Made by a program: the position numbers and the translations under genes. From Bacteroidota bacterium (GTDB lineage: Bacteria > Bacteroidota > Ignavibacteria > Tepidaquicellales > Tepidaquicellaceae), in the NCBI GenBank assembly GCA_018266835.1, contig JAFDZP010000002.1, forward strand, positions 1,153,302 through 1,217,301: 64,000 bases of DNA. The letters run 5' to 3'. A model generated the notes under the pieces. It was not told the DNA's origin, did no database searches, and saw only the letters and a program-made list of their open reading frames with translations. Below, piece after piece: positions 1 through 8,751 of the stretch; within the stretch, counting starts at the first letter, position 1; each line of letters starts with the position of its first letter.

Positions 1-361
1 ATTTTACTTTTGCGTGAACATTGTGGTCTTCGGTTTTTAAATCACTATGGCATGATTTACAATCAACATCAACTTTTTTAGTTGTGTGAGGTAAATCGTC
101 TGCCTTATAATTTACATGGCAGTCCTTACAATCAGAACCGCCATGTACACCTTTTTCAAATTTACTTTTATCAACATATAAAGAAACTTTTTTTTCCTTT
201 ATCTCCATTGATAAATCTTTATCTTCGTGACAGCTTAAGCACTCATCGTTTGCCTTTGTGGATAGTAGTGATGTGTGAATATCCGCAAAGAAAATTACCC
301 ATGCCATTCCGGTAACAATCAGAGAAAATAAAATCAGTTTTTTTGCAAAATCTAAACGCAT
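1..361 (-). CDS. Membrane-anchored multihaem cytochrome c, partial (C-terminus off the left edge)
   Basis: The reading frame starts with ATG at 361 and is open to the window edge (120 codons seen). Residues 8-26 form one hydrophobic segment, either a signal anchor or an uncleaved signal peptide. Three haem c motifs follow: CLSCH (41-45), CKDCH (78-82) and CKSCH (101-105). The sequence resembles periplasmic cytochrome c3/c7-like or NapC-like proteins anchored to the inner membrane that take electrons from the quinol pool; that role is inferred. The gene lies 20 bases downstream of the CxCH T9SS protein on the same strand, so the two are probably co-transcribed. Total length and haem number cannot be known from this window. 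Confidence 0.82.
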   Translation of the reverse strand, partial: MRLDFAKKLILFSLIVTGMAWVIFFADIHTSLLSTKANDECLSCHEDKDLSMEIKEKKVSLYVDKSKFEKGVHGGSDCKDCHVNYKADDLPHTTKKVDVDCKSCHSDLKTEDHNVHAKVK

Positions 362-381
362 AGTATATACAGGATTAGGTC

Positions 382-1170
382 TTATTTTATTAAGACCATG
401 GATTTTGTTTCAGTAAATTCTTTTGTGTTTAATGTATAGTAATAAACTCCGCTAGCCAAAGAGCTTGCGTCGAAATCAACTTTGTATTCTCCCTTGTTCT
501 GATTAGCATTAACTAACTCAGATACAACTCTTCCTTTTGAATCATAAACCTTCAGGTTTACTTTTCCGGAGTTCTTTATGGAGTAAACAATAGTTGTTGA
601 CGGATTAAACGGATTAGGGAAATTTTGTTTTAATGAATATTTATCAGGAACAATGTTTGAATTTGGCTCAACACCTGAAACAACATAAACTTTTACGCGC
701 TTTTCAAACCAGTTCCATGAACCATTTTGACCACCTGCTGATGCAAGGCCAATTGAATATAATGTATCAACAACAGGTGATGAAGGAGCAACGTAATTAA
801 ACGTGAAGCTTGCAGCGCCGCTTGTAAAGCTTTTACCCGTTGACTGAACAAGCTCTCCGCTTAAAAGCTTCGTGCCTGATTGATTCGTAGCTAGTGTTCC
901 GTTTCTTACTGCAACATCTAAACCTGCTTTGGAGCCCGTTGCGCTTGTAACTGTTAAAGTAAATGAAGTTGTGCTGCCTGCAACAACGCTGTCCGGTCCG
1001 CTGATTACTACAGGCAATCCTGTATTAACACTTCCGTTATGACAGCTGCATCCGCTTGTTGTTGATTTTCTTGTCCTGCCGGAAACCCCGTTAGCATAAG
1101 AGTATAAAATCTCCGTAGCGGCAAAAAGTATTGTGATGGTAATGATTGAAAATAATAATTTTGTTTTCAT
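382..1170 (-). CDS. T9SS-exported Reeler/choice-of-anchor V-like protein with a single CxCH motif
   Basis: 262 residues. A signal peptide (about 1-26) is followed by a conserved-looking CSCH at 41-44, where cytochromes would have CxxCH. A beta-sandwich region (about 52-165) follows, resembling the choice-of-anchor V/Reeler-like domain, which in family members begins with a Cys-x-x-Cys-His-like patch. The C-terminal T9SS sorting domain (about 184-262) contains NPFNPSTT and ends SMVLIK. The protein should be exported across the outer membrane and attached or released by the T9SS. It sits upstream of, and probably in one operon with, the partial cytochrome at the left edge and close to the electron-transfer operon. 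Whether the CxCH binds haem is unknown; a single spacer residue would be unusual. Confidence 0.8.
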   Translation of the reverse strand: MKTKLLFSIITITILFAATEILYSYANGVSGRTRKSTTSGCSCHNGSVNTGLPVVISGPDSVVAGSTTSFTLTVTSATGSKAGLDVAVRNGTLATNQSGTKLLSGELVQSTGKSFTSGAASFTFNYVAPSSPVVDTLYSIGLASAGGQNGSWNWFEKRVKVYVVSGVEPNSNIVPDKYSLKQNFPNPFNPSTTIVYSIKNSGKVNLKVYDSKGRVVSELVNANQNKGEYKVDFDASSLASGVYYYTLNTKEFTETKSMVLIK

Positions 1171-1342
1171 AAGACAAGCATTGATATCGTATAATATATA
1201 TTATATTAATCAATATGCGTGCCGAAATAGTGCAATTAAAACATTGTTATTACAGGTTGTTGAATGGCGGGTTTTTATGGTTAAATCCGGTTTGTGTGGA
1301 ATTTCTCTACTATTGGGGAGATATGGGACAAAATTTTAAATC

Positions 1343-2689
1343 TTATTCTTCGTCCAGTTTATACTCGGAAATTTTGTTATATAAAGTCTTTCTGTCGATA
1401 CCTAAAGCCTTCGACGCCTTCACTTTATTGCCTCCGCAATCATCAAGAGTTTTTTTGATATACTCTTTTTCCATTTCTTTCAGCTTTATATTTTTTGAGG
1501 CAAAGCCGTTGAGGTTGGATTTTGATGAAGTGTTCTGCAAATAAAACTTGAAAGAACTTTCTTTGAGCACTGAACTGTTCGATGTAATAATTGCCCGCTC
1601 AAGAGTGTTTTCAAGTTCACGAATATTTCCGTGCCACTCAAGCTGCATAAGAATTTTTAATGCGCCGGGAGTAATGGTAATCTCCCTGTCAAATTTTTTT
1701 GAAAGTCTTGAAAGAAAATGATCTGTAAGCAGAGGAATATCTTCAAGTCTTTCTCTTAACGGTGGAATAATAATATTGAACGTTGCTATTCTGTAATAAA
1801 GATCTTCCCTGAATTTTTTCTGATGAACAAGTTCTTTTAAATTCTGATTCGAAGCAGAAATTAATTTCACATCTATCTTTTTTATCTTGTCGCTTCCTAT
1901 AGCTTTTACTTCCCAGTTTTCTAAAACACGTAGTAATTTTGACTGTAAACTATAGGGCATTTCGGAAATTTCATCGAGGAAAAGTGTACCGCCGTTGGCA
2001 GTTTCAAAAACACCTTTTTGAATTTCTGTCGCTCCTGTAAAAGCACCCTTGGTATGACCAAAAAGTTCACTCTCTAAAAGTGTTTCAGGAATGGCTGCGC
2101 AATTGATTGCGATGAATGGTTTATTTTTTCTGTGGCTGTTAAAGTGAATAGCTTTCGATACAAGCTCTTTACCTGTTCCGCTTTCACCTTCTACATGGAC
2201 GTTCACATCTACATTCGAAACACGTTTAATCAGGTCATAAACTTCCTGCATCTTCTTGCTTTTACCTATGATATTACCGAATGAAAAATTCTGTTCAACC
2301 TGCGAGCGGAGCTCAGTAATATCTCTTTTCAGTCTTATTTTTTCCGCAGCGTTTTCAACCTTCATCAGAAGCTCTTCAAGCTTAAGAGGCTTCATAAGAT
2401 AATCATATGCTCCAAGCCTCATAGCTTCAACTGCTGATTCAATGGATGCATATCCGGTGACCAAAATAAAAATGCTTTCTTCAGATTTTTTCTTAAGGAC
2501 ATCGATACCGGAAAATCCCGGCATCTGTAAATCTGAAATAACAATATCGAAAAAATTATTTTCAATTAAATTAATGGCTTCCTTGCTGTCGCTCATTTGT
2601 GTCACATTATAGCCTTTTTCGCTTAATACCTTTCCGTATAAGTTTGTGGTTTTAGGCTCGTCGTCTATTAATAAAATCTTAATTTCCAT
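1343..2689 (-). CDS. Sigma-54-dependent response regulator, NtrC family
   Basis: 448 residues when started at the ATG at 2689, which places the receiver domain right at the N-terminus; an in-frame ATG at 2755 would add 22 residues unlike the family. The receiver domain (1-115) has acidic residues D9 and D10, phospho-acceptor D53, T78 and K100. The AAA+ domain carries Walker A GESGTGKE (168-175), the sigma-54-contacting GAFTGA loop (215-220) and Walker B ending LFLDE (about 236-240). The C-terminus is a Fis-type helix-turn-helix (GNKVKASKALGIDRKTLYNK). It activates sigma-54 promoters on phosphorylation. It is divergent from the cytochrome operon, whose upstream region has a candidate -24/-12 promoter. 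No kinase is adjacent; the PAS kinase at 9407-10615 is a possible partner. Confidence 0.95.
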   Translation of the reverse strand: MEIKILLIDDEPKTTNLYGKVLSEKGYNVTQMSDSKEAINLIENNFFDIVISDLQMPGFSGIDVLKKKSEESIFILVTGYASIESAVEAMRLGAYDYLMKPLKLEELLMKVENAAEKIRLKRDITELRSQVEQNFSFGNIIGKSKKMQEVYDLIKRVSNVDVNVHVEGESGTGKELVSKAIHFNSHRKNKPFIAINCAAIPETLLESELFGHTKGAFTGATEIQKGVFETANGGTLFLDEISEMPYSLQSKLLRVLENWEVKAIGSDKIKKIDVKLISASNQNLKELVHQKKFREDLYYRIATFNIIIPPLRERLEDIPLLTDHFLSRLSKKFDREITITPGALKILMQLEWHGNIRELENTLERAIITSNSSVLKESSFKFYLQNTSSKSNLNGFASKNIKLKEMEKEYIKKTLDDCGGNKVKASKALGIDRKTLYNKISEYKLDEE

Positions 2690-2800
2690 GCTGTAAAATA
2701 GAAAATTTATTAGTTTTAAAAAACTGTTGAATTTTTCCACACTCCACACATCCAATGTATCAAATAGCTGCGTTTAAAGCTTATTTTCGCAGTTATTATT

Positions 2801-2816
2801 TGGCACGGTCTATGAC
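2801..2816 (+). promoter_or_regulatory. Candidate sigma-54 (-24/-12) promoter of the cytochrome operon
   Basis: TGGCACG at 2801-2807 is an exact match to the -24 consensus. With the required spacing the -12 position reads ATGAC, where TTGCW is expected, so TG is kept but the key C is A. The predicted transcription start is about 2828, leaving a 5' leader of roughly 75 bases to the ATG at 2904. The site lies between the cytochrome operon and a divergent sigma-54 activator, which supports the call. The weak -12 element lowers confidence. Confidence 0.5.
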
Positions 2817-2903
2817 ATATAATAAGATATAATTATTATAAAGTTTCTACTCTATTATAATGAAAAAAATATTTACAATATTTAACTTTTTAGGAGAAAA
2901 ACC

Positions 2904-5000
2904 ATGAAACTGCTTAGTACAATTTTAATTATTCTTGTTTTATGTTTTGAGACAACGTATGCCGCTCCAAGGATTAAAATAGTAAGTGAATATGTAACCC
3001 CAAACATGTACGCTGCAAATTCAGCATTTACTGCTGATTCAACTGTAGCAACAGGTTTGAGAACTACAGCAAAAGGCACTTATGTTTACCTCAGAGCATG
3101 GAATTTCGGAGATGCAGGAACAATCACAAGCACCAGCTGGTCATTTGTTTCAAAGCCAAGCGGCTCTGCATCAGTTCTTGCCGGAATTACAGGATTAACT
3201 GCCTGGCAAAAATTTAAAACAGATTTAGCCGGACTTTATCAGGTATCCGTATCTGTTGTAACATCAACAGGAACAAAGGATACAACAATTTCAATTTATG
3301 CCGCAAGTTTTGTAGGAACAGGCGGATTTGATAGCGTTGCAGCAGCTTTCCCAAACTGTATGAGCTGCCACGGTTCAACACCAAAATTCCAAAATATATT
3401 CAATAGCTGGAAAACAACAGACCACGCTACAAAGTTTAAAACAATGATTACTGCAGGACCATCATCCTACGGAATCAATCAGTTCAGAGTTCACACACAA
3501 GGTTATGACCATTATTTAGCAGCCGATAATAACGGCTTTGATGATGTTGCAAGAACAGCAGGATGGAACTGGACTGCTTATGCACCTCCTAAAGCTTCTA
3601 ACTGGGATTCTTTAAAAAGAAAATTCCCTAATCTTGTTGCTTTCTCAAATGTAGGATGTGAAAGCTGTCACGGACCGGGAAGCGAACACGTTTACAACGG
3701 CGGTGATACAACAAGAATAATGAAAAGCGTTGACGAAGGTTCATGCGGAAAATGCCACGACTCACAATACTTAGGACCGGAATTCGCACAATGGAAGAAT
3801 GCAAGACACTCAAATGTAGTATGGTCTTCATCATTTGCACAGAATAATTATGCCACACCTAATGATTTAGGAAACTGTATAAGATGCCACGACGGACAAG
3901 GTTATGTAAACTTTACAAAAGGTAAATCTACTTATACAAACGGTATGACACAGGCAAACCATGAAATGGTAGCTTGCGCATCATGCCACGATCCACATGG
4001 AAGCACAAATCCTTATCAGGTAAGAACAAGACCTGTAAACAGTGACTCATTAGCAAACGGATTCCATTACACAGGTGTTGGAACAGGCGTTGTATGTCTT
4101 GATTGCCATAAAGCAAGAAAGAGTGCAGACAGCTATCCTCAAACAACAAGAGTAACCAGCTCAACCTGGGGACCACACCATAACAGCCAGGGTGACTTAT
4201 TCTTAGGAAAAAATCTTGCTACATTTGGCGGAACACCATACAGACAAACACAGCACTTTGCATTTTTACCTAATGGATGCGTAACATGTCACATGGCACC
4301 AACAGATACTACTGCAGCAAATAAAGATAAAGTCGGCGGACACGCCTTATATCTGCACAACGATGCAACAGATTACGATCACTTGAAAGCTTGTCAAAAC
4401 TGCCACTTTGGAAAAACAAGATTTGACCAGTTTATTGCAGACAGAGACTATGACGGCAACGGAACAATCGAAGCATGGAGAAAAGAAGTTGATGGTACAT
4501 TAAGAAAATTAAGAATTGCATTGCCACCGGTTGGCGTTGACTCAGTTGCATGGCAATTAATTGCAGCAGACTCTAACAACGTTACATTAAGAAAAGCATA
4601 CTTCAATTACCTCTCAATTGCTGAAGGTTCTGAACGCGGTATGCACAATGCAAAATATACCATTGATGCTTTAGTAGCTTCAATAAACGTATTAACAGGT
4701 ATAGTACCTACATCAACAGAAATTCCGATGAAATATGAAATGTCACAAAACTATCCAAACCCATTTAATCCTTCAACAAAGATAAATGTATCTTTAACGA
4801 AGACATCAAATGTAAGAATAATAGTTTATGACATTACAGGTAAACAAGTTGCTGAGCTTGCAAACACAGTAATGAATGCAGGTAAATATACAATTGACTG
4901 GAACGCAACAACAGCCGGACAATTAAGCAGCGGAGTTTACTTCTATAGAATCAATGCAGGTGACTTTGTTGATGTAAAGAAAATGATGCTTCTGAAATAA
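2904..5000 (+). CDS. Octahaem c-type cytochrome exported by the type IX secretion system
   Basis: 698 residues. A signal peptide (1-20, ending TTYA) is followed by a PKD-like beta domain (about 24-145). Eight CxxCH haem motifs lie between residues 152 and 501: CMSCH, CESCH, CGKCH, CIRCH, CASCH, CLDCH, CVTCH and CQNCH. The C-terminal T9SS sorting domain (about 610-698) contains NPFNPSTK and ends KKMMLLK. An AGGAG ribosome binding site at 2892-2896 supports the start. A haem protein with a T9SS tail should end up outside the cell, so it is the likely terminal element of the electron conduit formed with the downstream porin and periplasmic cytochromes. Export of a folded, haem-loaded cytochrome by T9SS fits the general property of that system to move folded cargo. 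Substrate and redox partner are not shown by the sequence. Confidence 0.93.
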   Translation: MKLLSTILIILVLCFETTYAAPRIKIVSEYVTPNMYAANSAFTADSTVATGLRTTAKGTYVYLRAWNFGDAGTITSTSWSFVSKPSGSASVLAGITGLTAWQKFKTDLAGLYQVSVSVVTSTGTKDTTISIYAASFVGTGGFDSVAAAFPNCMSCHGSTPKFQNIFNSWKTTDHATKFKTMITAGPSSYGINQFRVHTQGYDHYLAADNNGFDDVARTAGWNWTAYAPPKASNWDSLKRKFPNLVAFSNVGCESCHGPGSEHVYNGGDTTRIMKSVDEGSCGKCHDSQYLGPEFAQWKNARHSNVVWSSSFAQNNYATPNDLGNCIRCHDGQGYVNFTKGKSTYTNGMTQANHEMVACASCHDPHGSTNPYQVRTRPVNSDSLANGFHYTGVGTGVVCLDCHKARKSADSYPQTTRVTSSTWGPHHNSQGDLFLGKNLATFGGTPYRQTQHFAFLPNGCVTCHMAPTDTTAANKDKVGGHALYLHNDATDYDHLKACQNCHFGKTRFDQFIADRDYDGNGTIEAWRKEVDGTLRKLRIALPPVGVDSVAWQLIAADSNNVTLRKAYFNYLSIAEGSERGMHNAKYTIDALVASINVLTGIVPTSTEIPMKYEMSQNYPNPFNPSTKINVSLTKTSNVRIIVYDITGKQVAELANTVMNAGKYTIDWNATTAGQLSSGVYFYRINAGDFVDVKKMMLLK

Positions 5001-5048
5001 TCAGTTCAATATAATTCAAACAGTTCTTTTTTCATGGTTGATAAAGTG

Positions 5049-5068
5049 GGTATGACGTAAGTCATACC
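5049..5068 (+). terminator. Hairpin between octahaem cytochrome and porin genes (attenuator or partial terminator)
   Basis: A perfect 8-bp stem, GGTATGAC / GTCATACC, with loop GTAA, is followed by TGCTTTT. The T-run is short, so it may only reduce read-through into the porin gene or protect the 3' end of the cytochrome message. It sits in the only sizeable gap (128 bases) of the operon. Confidence 0.45.
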
Positions 5069-5128
5069 TGCTTTTCAGCTTCAAACGGGGTAAGTAACAA
5101 TGGTAGTTTCATTCAAATAGGTAAAATT

Positions 5129-6427
5129 ATGAAATATACTCTTCTAATTCTAATTACATTTCTTTTTTATTTCAATACAGCGAATTCACAGTCATTAAAT
5201 TTCAGAGTTAATAATTATTTTTACGGTTGGGAAAGAATAGACAGTCTATCGGATAACTCTACTGCTAAAACTATGCATCTTAGAGGATATCAGAATTATC
5301 TTTTAGATGTGAATTCAGGCAAATGGACTTTCAATACACTTGCCCAGACAGAAGAAGATGTAATGAACGGAACAGATAAAGGATTTAATTACAGATTTTA
5401 TAATCTGTATCTGAAAGGTTCAAATCTTTTTAATCTTGTAGATGTAAAGCTCGGAAGACAAAGTTTGTTTGCCGGTGCAGGTACAGGAACATTTGACGGC
5501 CTTCATTTGAAAGTCAAAGCAGGACAGTTTAAAGAATATCAGTTAGCAGTTTACGGCGGTATTCCTACTCCTTATTCGTATGAGATAGATACATATTCCA
5601 ATCTCAGCAGCAATTATCAGTTCGGCGGACAGTTTACTTATTACGGCGTAAAAGATCTTTCAGCTTCGGTAAGTTACATAAATAAAAAACGAAATCCTGA
5701 ATCTTACACAACAATAAGATTAGACAGCGCATACAACACAACAACGAGAGAGATAACATTTGACGCTCCTGCAGAACAGATTGCAGGAATAGATTTAAAT
5801 TATACTTATCTTGGAAAAAATAATTTTTTCAGCAAAGCTTATTACGATTTCCAGCAAAAGAAATTATACAAAGCAGAAATCAACGCAAGAGTTTCGGTAA
5901 ATGATAACTTAAGAGTTTTTGGTGAATATGATTACAGAGAACCTCACTTTACTTACAACAGTATATTCTGGGTATTCCAATATTCAAAATATCAGGAAGT
6001 ATCAGGGGGAGCAGATTATATGTTAGATAACGGAATTGATATCTACGGTAAAGTAGGCGCAGTCCTCTATGAAAATGATAATTCAATAAAAGTTGATGCA
6101 GGATTTACTCATCCTAATTTCGGACTGACCTACGTAAGATATTTCGGATACGCCGGTGAATCAGACGGAGCAACTGCTTATTATCAAAGAAGTTTTCAGG
6201 ATAACTTATTTTCTACATCAGCCTCTGTAAGCTATTCAAGATACAGACTTGGAAATGTTTACGATACAGAAAAAATAAATTCACTCAGCGGAATGCTGGG
6301 ATTTACGTACAGACCTACTCCTCAGTTTTCTGTTGATGTACAGGGACAGTTATTAGTGAACAGAATTTATTCCTCTGATGCAAGATTTTTAGTCGGTGCC
6401 AGCTACTGGTTGTTTAAAAAGTTTTAA
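5129..6427 (+). CDS. Outer-membrane beta-barrel protein, probable porin of an electron conduit
   Basis: 432 residues. A signal peptide (1-20, NTANS then Q) is followed by alternating hydrophobic and polar beta strands rich in Tyr, Phe and Gly through the whole protein. The last residues are SYWLFKKF, with the C-terminal phenylalanine expected of outer-membrane barrels. No haem motif is present. It lies between an exported octahaem and a 14-haem cytochrome, matching the layout of porin-cytochrome (Pcc/Mtr-like) clusters, in which the barrel sheathes a cytochrome across the outer membrane. I see no direct sequence similarity to MtrB that I could vouch for, so the role is inferred from fold signals and context. 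It is followed by the next gene after 10 bases. Confidence 0.82.
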   Translation: MKYTLLILITFLFYFNTANSQSLNFRVNNYFYGWERIDSLSDNSTAKTMHLRGYQNYLLDVNSGKWTFNTLAQTEEDVMNGTDKGFNYRFYNLYLKGSNLFNLVDVKLGRQSLFAGAGTGTFDGLHLKVKAGQFKEYQLAVYGGIPTPYSYEIDTYSNLSSNYQFGGQFTYYGVKDLSASVSYINKKRNPESYTTIRLDSAYNTTTREITFDAPAEQIAGIDLNYTYLGKNNFFSKAYYDFQQKKLYKAEINARVSVNDNLRVFGEYDYREPHFTYNSIFWVFQYSKYQEVSGGADYMLDNGIDIYGKVGAVLYENDNSIKVDAGFTHPNFGLTYVRYFGYAGESDGATAYYQRSFQDNLFSTSASVSYSRYRLGNVYDTEKINSLSGMLGFTYRPTPQFSVDVQGQLLVNRIYSSDARFLVGASYWLFKKF

Positions 6428-6437
6428 TATAAAAAGT

Positions 6438-7694
6438 ATGAAAATTGCAAAACTTTATTTACTTGTACTTTCAGGTTTAATTATCTTCTTAGCTTCTACA
6501 GCATATCTTTCAAAAGATATGGCTATGATAAAAAAGCAGGGTAAAGTTTACTCAACGGAAAAGACAGATAACAGCGCGATTATCAAGTTCAACCATAAGC
6601 TTCACGTTGTAGATGCTGAAGTAAAATGCGAAGACTGCCATACAGGAGCAGGTAAATCGGTTTCCAGCAAAGATAATCTGAACCCTAAGAAAGAAATGTG
6701 CGCAACGTGTCACGATGTAAAAGATACGAAGACATGTAATCTTTGCCATTATGACGGAGTCTATAAAAAACTTGAACACAAAAACACGGAGTTAATTTTT
6801 TCTCATAAGCAGCATATAGATACACAAAAGAAAAAATGTACAGATTGCCATCAGGGACTTGATAAGGTGAAATTCTCAAAAGAAAGCGCTGCGGGATTTC
6901 CAAGTATGGAAACATGCAACACTTGCCACGATAATAAAGCAGCAAGCAATAATTGCGAAAGCTGTCACTCAAATCTGACAAATCTTCATCCGAAAAATCA
7001 CAAGAGCCCGAATTTCTTAAATGAACATAAGGTTAGCTCAGATGCATCTTTAGATAAAAATAATTGTGCAATGTGCCACAGTGATAACTTCTGCCAGACA
7101 TGCCACTCACCGGCAGGATTTAAAGGCAATAACACAAAGAAAGATTTCTTTGCACCTTATTATACTAAAGAAAACGGAGTAAGAACTGACAGAGCAGCTT
7201 TACAAAAACTTACAACAGCTCACACTTTAAATTATAAATTTACACATGGACTCGATGCAAACCAAAAGAGCTTTGAATGTAAAACATGCCATACCGAGCA
7301 GCAGTTCTGCGTATCCTGCCATCAAAACGGAGGTGAAACAGTTACAGGTATTGCTCCAACCAGCCACTCAATGGCAAACTTTACAACGTTCGGAGTAAAT
7401 ACAGGCGGCGGATTACATTCAGACCTTGCAAGAAGAGATATAGAAGCATGTGCTTCATGCCACAATGTTGAAGGCAGCGACCCTGCATGCGTAAAATGTC
7501 ACTTTGATAATACAGGAGTAAAAGGAACACATCCAAAGACACATGAATCAGGATTTATGAGAGACGAGAAAGGTATATGGCACGATACACAAGGAGCAGT
7601 TTGCTATACATGTCACACTGATGCTAACGCTAAGCCAAACGGAATAGCAGGTGTCGGATTTTGCGGATATTGTCACGGACAAAAATCAAGATAA
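6438..7694 (+). CDS. 14-haem periplasmic c-type cytochrome
   Basis: 418 residues from the ATG at 6438; an upstream in-frame ATG at 6396 overlaps the porin gene and would precede the hydrophobic signal. Residues 5-24 form a signal peptide or membrane anchor. Fourteen CxxCH motifs are present: CEDCH, CATCH, CNLCH, CTDCH, CNTCH, CESCH, CAMCH, CQTCH, CKTCH, CVSCH, CASCH, CVKCH, CYTCH and CGYCH. Extra histidines between them (for example FNHKLH, FSHKQH) suit bis-His ligation as in cytochrome c3/c7 families. There is no T9SS tail, so it is expected in the periplasm or inside the barrel. It probably passes electrons towards the outer-membrane porin. It is 10 bases after the porin gene and 22 bases before the next cytochrome. 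Confidence 0.93.
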   Translation: MKIAKLYLLVLSGLIIFLASTAYLSKDMAMIKKQGKVYSTEKTDNSAIIKFNHKLHVVDAEVKCEDCHTGAGKSVSSKDNLNPKKEMCATCHDVKDTKTCNLCHYDGVYKKLEHKNTELIFSHKQHIDTQKKKCTDCHQGLDKVKFSKESAAGFPSMETCNTCHDNKAASNNCESCHSNLTNLHPKNHKSPNFLNEHKVSSDASLDKNNCAMCHSDNFCQTCHSPAGFKGNNTKKDFFAPYYTKENGVRTDRAALQKLTTAHTLNYKFTHGLDANQKSFECKTCHTEQQFCVSCHQNGGETVTGIAPTSHSMANFTTFGVNTGGGLHSDLARRDIEACASCHNVEGSDPACVKCHFDNTGVKGTHPKTHESGFMRDEKGIWHDTQGAVCYTCHTDANAKPNGIAGVGFCGYCHGQKSR

Positions 7695-7716
7695 CTTCAA
7701 ATAAATATTTACAATA

Positions 7717-8568
7717 ATGAAAAAGATTTTTCTATTCTACGGTTTGTTTTTTACTTTACTAATTTCAGCACTCGTTTATCAGGGATGCGCTAAGCTGGAT
7801 ACGACTGTATCCTCTGCACCGGAGATTGATACTCACCCTAACGGATGGGCAAATCCATCTTCTGCAAAATTTCACGGTAAATATATTACAGATAACAAAT
7901 TATGGAATCTGAGCCAATGTAAAACATGTCACGGAGCAGATTATAAAGGCGGCACAGCAGGTTCGGATTGTACCGGATGCCATACTGCAAGCGGCGGACC
8001 TGAAAACTGCAGATTATGCCATGGCAACAGCGACCATTCAAATCCACCTAAAGGATTGTTAGGTGATACAGCAACAAGTTTCATAGGAGTGGGAGCTCAC
8101 GTTACTCACGTGAACACACCTAACTTCTCAGCTTCATTGCATTGCACTGACTGTCACGCATTCGGCGGTTTCTCAGATCCTAATCATATAGGAAATAATC
8201 CTGACGGCATTGCAGAGATAACTTTTGGTGAACTTGCGCACGATACATTAGGCGGCGGAATAGTTCCTGACCCAACCTGGAACAGAGGAACAGCAACATG
8301 CTCAAATGTATATTGTCACGGAACATTCAAAGGCGGTAACACAAGCGCTTCAGGAATCTGGACTGATAAGACAAGTGTAAGATGCGGAACATGCCATGGA
8401 GACCCTGATACAGGAAATCCTACTCCGAAAATTAACGGAGTTGTAACTGCACCGCACTTCCCGTTCATGACTGTAAAAACTTGTTACATATGTCACGGAA
8501 CAGTTATCGGGCCTACAGGTGCAATGGTTGATAAGAGCAAACATATAAATGGAGAAATAAATTATTAG
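7717..8568 (+). CDS. Multihaem lipoprotein-like cytochrome with CxxxxCH...CxxCH repeat
   Basis: 283 residues. The N-terminal hydrophobic segment ends VYQGC at Cys 23, a plausible though not ideal lipobox, so membrane attachment is likely. There are six CxxCH motifs (CKTCH, CTGCH, CRLCH, CTDCH, CGTCH, CYICH) plus one CSNVYCH, a CxxxxCH motif just before CGTCH. This pairing matches the CxxxxCH...CxxCH domain known from Geobacter outer-surface cytochromes (TIGR01904 type). It is the last gene of the operon and is followed by a strong terminator. It is probably an outer-membrane-attached partner of the conduit; which face it occupies cannot be read from the sequence. Confidence 0.88.
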   Translation: MKKIFLFYGLFFTLLISALVYQGCAKLDTTVSSAPEIDTHPNGWANPSSAKFHGKYITDNKLWNLSQCKTCHGADYKGGTAGSDCTGCHTASGGPENCRLCHGNSDHSNPPKGLLGDTATSFIGVGAHVTHVNTPNFSASLHCTDCHAFGGFSDPNHIGNNPDGIAEITFGELAHDTLGGGIVPDPTWNRGTATCSNVYCHGTFKGGNTSASGIWTDKTSVRCGTCHGDPDTGNPTPKINGVVTAPHFPFMTVKTCYICHGTVIGPTGAMVDKSKHINGEINY

Positions 8569-8668
8569 TAAGTTTATAAAACCGTCATTGGTAAGTTTGA
8601 CGGTCACGCAAAAAAGATAATGGTATTAGTAAGATAGTACCATTTTACAACTTGCCCTATGGATGAAA

Positions 8669-8698
8669 AACCTCTGCGTCCTGCAGAGGTTTTTTTTT
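8669..8698 (+). terminator. Rho-independent terminator of the cytochrome operon
   Basis: A perfect 9-bp stem (AACCTCTGC at 8669-8677, GCAGAGGTT at 8683-8691) with loop GTCCT runs directly into nine T residues. It is about 100 bases past the last cytochrome gene and before the ABC ATPase gene. Confidence 0.92.
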
Positions 8699-8751
8699 AT
8701 TAAAAATTCTTACCTTTAAATATTTACTTTTCTGCTTTAATTTAATACTTA

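Noticed and set aside
1133-1544. Two plus-strand frames near the regulator
   Set aside because: They run opposite the CxCH protein and regulator genes; no start signal or domain.
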